Part shown: piece after piece, positions 15,044 to 21,230 of the stretch
How positions within the stretch are numbered: position 1 is the stretch's first letter
Layout: every line of letters starts with the position of its first letter
NCBI GenBank assembly: GCA_041487355.1
Contig: JBGPND010000060.1
Span: 1 to 25,254 of the forward strand
Length of the DNA stretch: 25,254 nucleotides
Direction of reading: 5' to 3'
Source of the DNA: JAMXLO01 sp041487355
GTDB taxonomy: Bacteria; Pseudomonadota; Alphaproteobacteria; Acetobacterales; Acetobacteraceae
Program-made: the position numbers and the translations under genes
Notes under the pieces: model-generated
What the model was told of the DNA's origin: nothing
Databases searched by the model: none
Seen by the model: only the letters and a program-made list of their open reading frames with translations

Positions 15044-15499
15044 TCAGCGGCGCCGATGCCCTGGCCTTGCATTGTCCTCCCACGGATTGAACAACCTCGC
15101 GCCGCTTAGCTGCACGTCGCGCAGATTGCGCGTGACCAGGTAGAAATCATGCTCAATCGCAGTCGCGGCCAGCATCGTATCAATCACTGGCGGCACGTGG
15201 CCGCTTAGACGCTTCACCATGCCGCTTATCATGCCCCAACGCCGGATGACTGCATCGCTGAGCGGCAGAACGCGGTGCGCGAAGCGCGCTTCCAACGCCG
15301 CAATGCTCGCGGCGATGCGCGGGCGCAGAGGGCTACCGGGAGGCAGGTTGTGCAGTCCTTTGTCGTATTCTCCGAGCGTCAACACGCTGAGGAACAGGAG
15401 TGCTTCATCCTGAGCCGTGGCCCAGTCATGCACCCTCGCCATTCCACGTGGACTGGCAAGTTCGGCGACCACATTGGTGTCGAGCAGCCAGCCGTTCAC
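15044..15499 (-). CDS. vapC: PIN-domain ribonuclease toxin, VapC/FitB type (GTG start)
   Basis: PIN-domain toxins cleave RNA, often tRNA or rRNA, with Mg ions when not bound by antitoxin. The protein has 151 residues. The acidic residues expected in the active site are D7 (LLDTNVVAEL), E44 (TLGEYDKG), D107 (VIDTMLAATA) and D128 in VTRNLRD. The C-terminal SGARLFNPW is typical of the FitB-like group. The start codon is GTG and overlaps the antitoxin stop (GTGA). The stop lies one base before livG. The RNA target is unknown. Confidence 0.9.
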   Translation of the reverse strand: MNGWLLDTNVVAELASPRGMARVHDWATAQDEALLFLSVLTLGEYDKGLHNLPPGSPLRPRIAASIAALEARFAHRVLPLSDAVIRRWGMISGMVKRLSGHVPPVIDTMLAATAIEHDFYLVTRNLRDVQLSGARLFNPWEDNARPGHRRR

Positions 15500-15804
15500 A
15501 GCTTTACATCCCGCCCGGTGTCGCGCTCCCGTGTCACGTCCAGGCCTGCAAGGTCCAGGCCCTGAAGGAACCCAACCAGGTCTTGGCGGGATTTTCGCGG
15601 CGGGAGCAATTTTTCCAGGGCCTCCACCGCGATCACCACGACGGCGTCCTTGCCCCGCACCGTCACTCGTTGTGGGCCTTCGATGCGGGCGCGGCGAACA
15701 ACCTCGCTGAATCGCGCCTTGGCGTCTTCGAGCTTCCAGGGCGGATGGGTAACTCTTCGGACTGATAGCGCAACGGTCCGCCCGGTCGTGCCATGGCGCG
15801 GCAT
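15496..15804 (-). CDS. vapB: Phd/YefM-family antitoxin
   Basis: This is the antitoxin partner of the PIN toxin. It should bind and block it and repress the pair through its DNA-binding N-terminal fold. The protein has 102 residues from the ATG at 15804. The Phd/YefM core starts at WKLEDAKARFSEVVRRAR (23-40) and continues GPQRVTVRGKDAVVVIAVEALEKL (43-66). The remaining C-terminal tail is charged and probably wraps the toxin. The 22 residues before the core are longer than usual, but I see no later ATG or GTG start before the core. A dyad at 15823-15848 just upstream could be its operator. Confidence 0.88.
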   Translation of the reverse strand: MPRHGTTGRTVALSVRRVTHPPWKLEDAKARFSEVVRRARIEGPQRVTVRGKDAVVVIAVEALEKLLPPRKSRQDLVGFLQGLDLAGLDVTRERDTGRDVKL

Positions 15805-15822
15805 TGCTGGTATCCCTTACCT

Positions 15823-15848
15823 GACCAGCTGACTACTAGCAGGTGGTC
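15823..15848 (-). promoter_or_regulatory. Possible autoregulatory operator of vapBC
   Basis: GACCAGCTG (15823-15831) and CAGGTGGTC (15840-15848) form a 9-bp dyad with one mismatch and an 8-base spacer, 19-44 bases upstream of the antitoxin start. Phd/YefM antitoxins usually bind such palindromes at their own promoter. No convincing -35/-10 pair was found around it. Confidence 0.35.
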
Positions 15849-15909
15849 GGCTGCCAATCCACACTCTATAAAGCATTGTCGGGTTGACCGAGGTGGCGCC
15901 ACGTTTGAC

Positions 15910-16001
15910 TGTCATTGCGAGGAGCGAAGCGTCGCGGCAATCTCGTGGTCGGTGCGCACAGACCACGAGATTGCCGCGTCGCTTCGCTCCTCGCAATGAC
16001 A
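15910..16001. repeat. 41-bp-arm inverted repeat (GTCATTGCGAGGAGCGAAGC family)
   Basis: The arms 15910-15950 and 15961-16001 are reverse complements with a single mismatch and a 10-base loop. The arm core is a string I recognise as repeated in many unrelated bacteria. It sits between the divergent vapB and amidohydrolase genes, about 60 bases beyond the putative vapBC operator and 100 bases before the amidohydrolase start. Confidence 0.92.
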
Positions 16002-16101
16002 CGGTGGATCGATTGGCGATTTCTTCGGTCAGGCTGACAAGGCTCTGGTCGGCGAGGCTGGTGGTTCGGACGCTACGCGGCAGCAACAGGGTGGCAACAA
16101 C

Positions 16102-17334
16102 ATGACAAGCTATGTGTTCAGTGGCGGCCGCTTCCTGGATCCTCGCCGCGACGAACTGCGGGACGGCATCTCCGTGCTCGTCGAAGACGGCACGGTGAAG
16201 GAAGTTGCCGACCGACCCATCACCGGCTCATCCGCCATTCCCATAGACCTGCGCGGCCGCACGCTGATGCCGGGGCTGATCGATGCGCATATCCATGTCG
16301 TGCTCACCGAGGTGAACCTGCGCCTGTTGGCCGACATGCCGCTGACGCTGCTCGCCGCGAAGGGCTCGGTCGCGATGCGCGCCATGCTGCATCGCGGCTT
16401 CACCACGCTGCGCGACACCGGGGGCGCCGACTACGGCATCAAGGCCGCCGTCGAACAGGGGCTGTTCGAAGGCCCTCGCCTGTTCATCGCCGGCGCGCCG
16501 CTGAGCCAGACCGGCGGCCACGCCGATCATCGTCTCCGCACCCAGGACCGCGGTTTCTGCGCCTGCTGCTCGGGCCTTGCCTGGACCGCGCGCGTCGCCG
16601 ACGGCGTCCCCGAGGTAATCAAGGCGACGCGGGACGAACTGCGCAAGGGTGCCGACCACATCAAGATCATGGTCTCCGGCGGCGTCGCCTCGCAGGCCGA
16701 TCCGCTGGAAAGCCTGCAATACCGCATCGACGAGATCGAGGCGGCGGTGGACGAGGCCACACGCTGGGGCACCTATGTCTGTGCCCACGCATACTCGGCG
16801 AAGGCGATCGAGCGTGCGGTGACCGCCGGCGTGCGCACCATCGAGCATGGCAACCTGATCGACGCACCGACCGCGCAGCTCATGGCCGAGCGCGGCGCCT
16901 ACCTGGTACCGACGCTGGTCGCCTACGACGCGCTGAAACGCCGTGGCCCCGATTACGGACTTACCAGCTATAGCCTGGCAAAGAACGAACTCGTGCTGCA
17001 TGCCGGCCTGCGCTCGCTGGAGATCGCCCGCAGCGCCGGCGTGAAGATCGGCTTCGGCTCCGACCTGCTCGGCCAGTTGCAGAACGACCACTGCAACGAA
17101 TTCACCATCCGCCGTGAGGTCATGAGCGCACAGGACATCATCCGCTCCGCCACCCTGGTCAACGCCGAGATCGTCCGTCAGGAAGGCAGGATCGGCGAAC
17201 TGATCCCTGGCGCGCATGCCGACCTGCTGGTGGTGGACGGCGACCCGTATCGCGACATTTCGGTGTTCCTCGGCGAAGGCCGGAACATCCCGGCGATCAT
17301 GCTCGGCGGGCGCTTCGTGAAGAATGTGCTGTGA
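16102..17334 (+). CDS. Metal-dependent amidohydrolase family protein (imidazolonepropionase/Xaa-Pro dipeptidase-like)
   Basis: This cytoplasmic TIM-barrel hydrolase probably cleaves an amide or peptide-like bond. The protein has 410 residues. The metal-site residues of the family are present: H63 and H65 (PGLIDAHIHV), K188 (HIKIMVSGG, likely the carboxylated lysine), H229 (VCAHAYS), H249 (TIEHGNLID) and D321 (IGFGSDLLG). The N- and C-terminal strands that form the small beta domain are intact. The sequence resembles the dipeptidase-like amidohydrolases that act on N-acyl or prolyl substrates. The substrate cannot be told. A weak Shine-Dalgarno precedes the ATG. A palindrome lies between it and chrA, so co-transcription is uncertain. 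Confidence 0.88.
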   Translation: MTSYVFSGGRFLDPRRDELRDGISVLVEDGTVKEVADRPITGSSAIPIDLRGRTLMPGLIDAHIHVVLTEVNLRLLADMPLTLLAAKGSVAMRAMLHRGFTTLRDTGGADYGIKAAVEQGLFEGPRLFIAGAPLSQTGGHADHRLRTQDRGFCACCSGLAWTARVADGVPEVIKATRDELRKGADHIKIMVSGGVASQADPLESLQYRIDEIEAAVDEATRWGTYVCAHAYSAKAIERAVTAGVRTIEHGNLIDAPTAQLMAERGAYLVPTLVAYDALKRRGPDYGLTSYSLAKNELVLHAGLRSLEIARSAGVKIGFGSDLLGQLQNDHCNEFTIRREVMSAQDIIRSATLVNAEIVRQEGRIGELIPGAHADLLVVDGDPYRDISVFLGEGRNIPAIMLGGRFVKNVL

Positions 17335-17343
17335 CGGCCGTCA

Positions 17344-17438
17344 TCGTCATGGCCGGGCTTGACCCGGCCATCTACCCCCGTTCGGTGCGCAGATGGCCGG
17401 GTCAATCCCCGGGTCGAGCCCGGGGCCGGCCATGACGA
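17344..17438. repeat. Nested inverted repeat that contains the chrA start codon
   Basis: Outer arms TCGTCATGGCCGG (17344-17356) and its complement (17426-17438) are 13 bp and perfect. Inner arms 17359-17373 and 17391-17405 are 15 bp and perfect. Between the inner and outer right arms sits an extra small palindrome, CCCCGGG-TCGAG-CCCGGGG (17407-17425), that is absent from the left arm. It looks like one repeat inserted into another. The same CCCCGGG unit recurs near 23002-23027. Confidence 0.88.
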
Positions 17439-18634
17439 GAAGCTGGGAAGTCCTCCTCATATTCCTGCGCCTCGGCTGCACCTCGTTCGGCGGCCCGGTC
17501 GCGCATATCGGCTATTTCCGCGCCGAGTTCGTCGAACGCCGCCGCTGGGTGCCCGAAGGCGGCTTTGCCGACCTTGTGGCACTCTGCCAGTTCATGCCGG
17601 GCCCCGCATCGAGCCAGCTCGGCATGTCGATCGGCCTGTTGCGCGCAGGACCGCTCGGCATGCTCGCGGCCTGGGTCGGATTCACGCTGCCTTCGGCGCT
17701 GGCCATGCTGGCTTTTGCGTATGGCGTGGAAGCGCTCGGCGATGTCAGCAACGCCGCCTGGCTGAAGGGGCTGAAACTGGTGGCGGTTGCCGTTGTTGCG
17801 CAGGCGGTATGGGGCATGGCGCGGAGCCTGGCACCCGACCGGCCACGCGCAACGCTCGCGGTGGCGGCCGCGCTGATCGCTCTCGCCGTGCCGTCATCGC
17901 TCGGTCAGATCGCGGCGATCGTGCTCGGCGGGTTCGTCGGCCTGACGCTGCTGCCGAGACCGGCTGGCGCCAGCGCGACCGACCACGTGCCGCTCGGCTT
18001 GACGCTGCATCGCGGCATCGCGGTGACGGCAATCATCCTGTTCTTCGCACTGCTGCTGCTCCTGCCGCCGCTTGCCGCAACAATCGACAGCCAGGCGTTG
18101 CGGCTGTTCGAGGCGTTCTATCGCGCCGGCGCGCTGGTGTTCGGCGGCGGCCATGTGGTGCTGCCGCTGCTGCAGGCCGCAGTGGTGCCATCGGGCTGGG
18201 TGACCAACGATGCGTTCCTCGCCGGCTATGGTGCCGCACAGGCGATGCCGGGCCCACTGTTCACCTTCGCCGCCTATCTCGGCGCGGTCATGATCCCGCC
18301 GCCCAACGGCGCCCTCGGCGCGTTGATCGCGGTGGTGGCGATCTTTGCGCCTTCGTTCCTGCTGGCAACCGGGCTGCTGCCGTTCTGGGACACGCTGCGC
18401 CAGCGGCGGGGCATGCAGGCCATGCTGCGCGGCGTGAATGCCGCCGTGGTTGGGGTGCTGCTGGCCGCTCTCTATACGCCTGTTTGGACAAGCGGCGTGC
18501 ACACGCCGGCCGGCTTCGGCCTCGCCCTCACCGCCTTCCTGGCGCTCACGCTGTGGGCGGTGTCGCCATGGATCGTCGTGGTGATGGGCGCAATCATTGC
18601 GGCTGGTCTCGGCGCGATCGGCGTCGCCCTCTAG
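17432..18634 (+). CDS. chrA: Chromate transporter, CHR family (long, two-domain)
   Basis: ChrA is an inner-membrane protein that exports chromate driven by the proton gradient. From the ATG at 17432 it has 400 residues, the length of two-domain ChrA. Each half has the CHR signature. The N half has FGGPVAHIGYF (19-29) and ALCQFMPGPASSQLG (50-64). The C half has LVFGGGHVVLPLL and GYGAAQAMPGPLFTFAAYLGA. About ten to twelve hydrophobic segments follow. The frame is open from 17393, but those residues lie within the palindrome, so 17432 is preferred even though it too lies in the repeat's outer arm and has no Shine-Dalgarno. Whether chromate is the real substrate cannot be told from sequence, and no chromate reductase or ChrB regulator is nearby. 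Confidence 0.92.
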   Translation: MTRSWEVLLIFLRLGCTSFGGPVAHIGYFRAEFVERRRWVPEGGFADLVALCQFMPGPASSQLGMSIGLLRAGPLGMLAAWVGFTLPSALAMLAFAYGVEALGDVSNAAWLKGLKLVAVAVVAQAVWGMARSLAPDRPRATLAVAAALIALAVPSSLGQIAAIVLGGFVGLTLLPRPAGASATDHVPLGLTLHRGIAVTAIILFFALLLLLPPLAATIDSQALRLFEAFYRAGALVFGGGHVVLPLLQAAVVPSGWVTNDAFLAGYGAAQAMPGPLFTFAAYLGAVMIPPPNGALGALIAVVAIFAPSFLLATGLLPFWDTLRQRRGMQAMLRGVNAAVVGVLLAALYTPVWTSGVHTPAGFGLALTAFLALTLWAVSPWIVVVMGAIIAAGLGAIGVAL

Positions 18635-18675
18635 CCAGGCCCACCGTCCAACCCGTTGAACAACCGACGTTGCTT

Positions 18676-18729
18676 TTGACACTGGTGTGACGGCGATCAC
18701 AGCAACAAAATACGGTCACCTTCTAATAT
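18676..18729 (+). promoter_or_regulatory. Promoter with CRP-type site upstream of the C1 peptidase gene
   Basis: TGTGA-CGGCGA-TCACA (18686-18701) has perfect CRP consensus half-sites with the correct 6-base spacer. A -10-like TAATAT lies at 18724-18729. With a start near 18735 the site is centred at about -41.5, the position of class II CRP-activated promoters, where it replaces the -35 region. A TTGACA (18676-18681) overlaps the left edge but is too far from TAATAT (42 bases) to serve as its -35. Confidence 0.6.
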
Positions 18730-18740
18730 GCCTGAGTGAC

Positions 18741-18760
18741 ACCGCGCCTTCGTGCGGTTT
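18741..18760 (+). terminator. Hairpin with short T run in the peptidase leader
   Basis: ACCGCGC pairs with GTGCGGT (18741-18758, 7 bp including one G-T pair, CTTC loop), then TTT. It could be the terminator of chrA or a leader hairpin of the CRP-site promoter, whose start would be only about six bases upstream. The short T run makes it weak. Confidence 0.35.
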
Positions 18761-18812
18761 CACGTTCCCGCCGACGAGACCATCACACCGCCGCGAGCGG
18801 AGGAGACAGGCA

Positions 18813-19601
18813 ATGGTCGACAAGAAAGAGCTCAAATCCTACAAGATCCGTCGTTACGGATGGGTGCCGGATCTGCCGGACGCGCGTGACCACATGTACG
18901 CGGCGCCAATGCAAACGATGGCCGCCCTCCCGGCAAAGGTGGATCTTCGCCAGAATTGCCCGCCGGTCTATGACCAGGGACAGCTCGGCAGCTGCACCGG
19001 CAATGCCATCGCCGGCGCGGTCCAGTTCGAGCGCGAGAAGCAGAAGCTCACCCCGGACTTCGTGCCGTCGCGCCTGTTCATCTACTACAACGAGCGGGTC
19101 ATCGAAGGCACCGTCGCGAGTGACAGCGGTGCCCAGATCCGCGACGGCATCAAGGTCGTCGCGAAGCAGGGCGTGCCGCCCGAGACCGACTGGCCCTACG
19201 ACATTGCCAAGTTCGCCCAGAAGCCACCGCCGAATGCGTTCACCGACGCGCTGAAGGACCGGGCCGTCAGCTACAGCAGGCTGGCGAGGACCCTGGGCCA
19301 GATGAAGGGCTGCCTGGCATCGGGCTACCCCTTCGTCCTCGGCTTCACGGTCTACGACAGCTTCGAGACCCAGCAGGTGGCACAGACCGGCATCGTCCCA
19401 ATGCCGGCCGCCGGCGAAGGCGTGCTCGGTGGCCACGCCGTGATGGCCGTGGGCTACGACGACAGCCAGCAGCGCTTCATCGTGCGCAACTCCTGGGGCA
19501 CCGGCTGGGGCATGCAGGGCTACTTCACCATGCCGTACGCCTACCTGACGGAGCGCGGCCTCTCCAGCGACTTCTGGACCGTCCGACTGGTAGCGGGCTA
19601 A
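18813..19601 (+). CDS. Papain-family (C1) cysteine peptidase, no propeptide or signal
   Basis: The protein has 262 residues. Papain-type catalytic residues are present: oxyanion Q55 and nucleophile C61 (YDQGQLGSCTGNA), H208 (LGGHAVMAVGYD) and N226 (IVRNSWGTGWG). The 40-residue N-terminus (YGWVPDLPDARDHMYAAP) is the conserved lead of a bacterial cytosolic-looking C1 group. There is no signal peptide and no inhibitory prodomain of the papain kind, so control of activity must come from elsewhere. The ATG at 18813 follows a GGAGGAGACAGG Shine-Dalgarno tract; the frame is open from 18687 but that part is leader. A CRP-type promoter lies upstream, and a chagasin-type inhibitor gene faces it 52 bases downstream. 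Confidence 0.92.
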   Translation: MVDKKELKSYKIRRYGWVPDLPDARDHMYAAPMQTMAALPAKVDLRQNCPPVYDQGQLGSCTGNAIAGAVQFEREKQKLTPDFVPSRLFIYYNERVIEGTVASDSGAQIRDGIKVVAKQGVPPETDWPYDIAKFAQKPPPNAFTDALKDRAVSYSRLARTLGQMKGCLASGYPFVLGFTVYDSFETQQVAQTGIVPMPAAGEGVLGGHAVMAVGYDDSQQRFIVRNSWGTGWGMQGYFTMPYAYLTERGLSSDFWTVRLVAG

Positions 19602-19618
19602 TCACGTCGCCGGCTGTT

Positions 19619-19644
19619 GGCCCGCAGGCGCGCGCCTGCGGGCC
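19619..19644. terminator. Perfect palindrome between convergent peptidase and inhibitor genes
   Basis: The 26-base sequence 19619-19644 (GGCCCGCAGGCGC and its exact complement) can form a 10-11 bp GC stem. It is centred between the peptidase stop (19601) and the inhibitor stop (19654), so it is placed to end both transcripts. There is no long T tract on either side. Confidence 0.65.
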
Positions 19645-19653
19645 TTGGTCCGG

Positions 19654-19965
19654 TTACCGGATCACCCGCACGTGCAGCGTGAAGGATCGCGCCGGCGGAG
19701 CTTGTTCGAAGCTGCGGCGGTAGTGCAGGGCGATATCGCACTCGCCGACCCGAACGCCCTCGATCCGCCATTCGTGCGCGCCACCCTGTCCAGGCGGCCC
19801 ACCCGGCGCCTGGTACGTGTCGCCGACAACCACGCAGACAGGCTCACCCTTGGAAACGAAGTTCCACCTGAAGCCGGTAGTGGGATTCTCCGCGAGCCGG
19901 AGCTCCATCACCTGGCCGACCGGCAAGTCGACCGTTCTGCCCGCATAGCTGTCATCCACCAGCAT
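19654..19965 (-). CDS. Chagasin-type (I42 family) inhibitor of C1 cysteine peptidases
   Basis: Chagasins insert three loops into the active cleft of papain-family enzymes. The protein has 103 residues, the usual domain size. The three loop motifs are NPTTGF (27-32), the glycine-rich GGPPGQGGAHEW (55-66), and YRRSFE (82-87) in place of the usual RPW-type loop. There is no signal peptide; an in-frame TAA lies a few codons upstream of the ATG, so the N-terminus cannot be much longer. It is the last gene of a leftward run, 46 bases after the GFA-family gene, and converges on the C1 peptidase. Placement plus family make it the likely inhibitor of that enzyme. Confidence 0.85.
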   Translation of the reverse strand: MLVDDSYAGRTVDLPVGQVMELRLAENPTTGFRWNFVSKGEPVCVVVGDTYQAPGGPPGQGGAHEWRIEGVRVGECDIALHYRRSFEQAPPARSFTLHVRVIR

Positions 19966-20011
19966 CGATCGACCGCTCCCGCATTACGGCTGAGGATCGG
20001 ACAGACCAGCC

Positions 20012-20419
20012 CTAGCCCGGCATCTTTGGGAAGCTCTGCATTCCGCCGCCGAGCTGCACCCAGGGCTGCGCGCTGTCGCAGTAGATCTGCATCGCGGGCT
20101 TCACCCAGCTCGGATCGTCCAGTGTTCCGGCGTTGATCATAACCAGTTCCGGCATCACCGCCGCCTCGTCGACGATGGGCGAGCCGCATTCGGGGCAGAA
20201 GCGCCGGTCGATCGTCTGGCCTGTGTCGCCTGGCTTGCTGAACGTGCTCAGCCTGCCCTGCACCGACAACGCAGCCTTCGGCACAGCGACGACGACGCTG
20301 AATGCGCTGCCGCTGAACTTCTGGCAGTCGCGGCAATGGCAGACCCCGGTGAAAGCGGGTTCCACATTCGCGCTGTAGCGAACCTTGCCGCAAAGACAGC
20401 CGCCGGCGATCTGAGGCAT
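20012..20419 (-). CDS. GFA/CENP-V-family zinc-binding protein (glutathione-dependent formaldehyde-activating-like)
   Basis: The protein has 135 residues. Its zinc-binding cysteines follow the family pattern: C8 and C10 (GGCLCGKVRY), C27, C29 and C32 (CHCRDCQKFSG), and C74 and C77 (FCPECGSPI). Named members speed S-hydroxymethylglutathione formation, but most members of the family have no proven function, so the enzyme name should be read as a family label. A Shine-Dalgarno (AAGGGGAG) precedes the ATG. It lies 51 bases after the carboxymuconolactone-decarboxylase-like gene and 46 before the chagasin gene, all leftward. Confidence 0.88.
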   Translation of the reverse strand: MPQIAGGCLCGKVRYSANVEPAFTGVCHCRDCQKFSGSAFSVVVAVPKAALSVQGRLSTFSKPGDTGQTIDRRFCPECGSPIVDEAAVMPELVMINAGTLDDPSWVKPAMQIYCDSAQPWVQLGGGMQSFPKMPG

Positions 20420-20470
20420 GATCGGTCTCCCCTTGTCATGGCCGAACCCACGCTGCCACGCCGGCTCCTG

Positions 20471-21217
20471 TCAGCGCAACACTTCTGACAGAGCGTTCAG
20501 CACGTTGAGCGCGGGCGGGAAGCCGCTGTACGGCGCGGTCTGGATGACCGCCTCGATCACCTCGGCGCGAGCCACCCCCAGGTTCAACGCCGCCTGGCCG
20601 AAGCGGCGCGCCTGCTCGGGCATTCGCAACGCGGTGAAGGCAGCCACCGCGACCAACGCGCGCGAGCGGTGTTGCAGACCGGGACGGAACCAGATCTCGC
20701 CATAGCCGTACTGGATCGCCAGCTCATAGAGCGCGTAGGTCACCGGATTGTCCGGCGCGGCATAGCCTTGCCGGCTGCGTTCGCCGTGCACCTGCTGCAT
20801 CAATTCGCGGCCGCGGCTGGAAAGGTCGTCCAGCGACGCGTCCGCCGGCGGATCAGGTGGGAACTTCACGCCCCGCTCGGCGAACACCTCGGCCGCCAGC
20901 GCCAGTGTCTCCTCCGCGGCAGAGAAGCCGGCATACAGACCGGCCTGCACGAGAACCTCGCGGATCGCCTCCGGGGACAGGCCCAGATCCAGCGCCGCAC
21001 CGATATGACGACGGAGCTGGCGCAGCCGCGGCCACACCGCCAGTGCGGCCAGCGTGCACAGCATGCGGTCGGGACGCGCGAGGCCGGGGCGGTTCCAGAC
21101 CGCGCCGTGCACCGCTTCGGTCAGCAGAGTGCCGAAGCCCGCGGGCTCGTGTGTGGTGCTGCCGAACAAACCGGTGCGCGTCGCTTCGCCTTGCTGGCGC
21201 AGTTGCTCGCGTGTCAT
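20471..21217 (-). CDS. Carboxymuconolactone decarboxylase family protein with two CMD domains
   Basis: The protein has 248 residues with two tandem AhpD/CMD-like helical domains (about 30-115 and 150-245). The first has RPDRMLCTLAALAVWPRLRQLRRHIGAALDLGLSPEAIREVLVQAGLYAGF, and the second has the parallel HRSRALVAVAAFTALRMPEQARRF...EVIEAVIQTAPYSGFP. The redox CxxC of AhpD is absent in both, so a peroxidase role is unlikely. A lyase, decarboxylase or ring-opening role, as in 4-carboxymuconolactone decarboxylase, is possible but unproven. It lies 13 bases after the FAD oxidoreductase, so the two are probably co-transcribed. Confidence 0.85.
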   Translation of the reverse strand: MTREQLRQQGEATRTGLFGSTTHEPAGFGTLLTEAVHGAVWNRPGLARPDRMLCTLAALAVWPRLRQLRRHIGAALDLGLSPEAIREVLVQAGLYAGFSAAEETLALAAEVFAERGVKFPPDPPADASLDDLSSRGRELMQQVHGERSRQGYAAPDNPVTYALYELAIQYGYGEIWFRPGLQHRSRALVAVAAFTALRMPEQARRFGQAALNLGVARAEVIEAVIQTAPYSGFPPALNVLNALSEVLR

Positions 21218-21230
21218 GGCGGTATCCTTC

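Noticed and set aside
15861..15880. TATA-like -10 box for vapBC (TTTATAGAG on the minus strand)
   Set aside because: No acceptable -35 at the right distance. It is too weak to list as a promoter.
18676..18681. TTGACA as a standard -35 box
   Set aside because: No -10 hexamer lies 16-18 bases downstream. The better -10 (TAATAT, 18724) is 42 bases away and fits the CRP-site layout instead.
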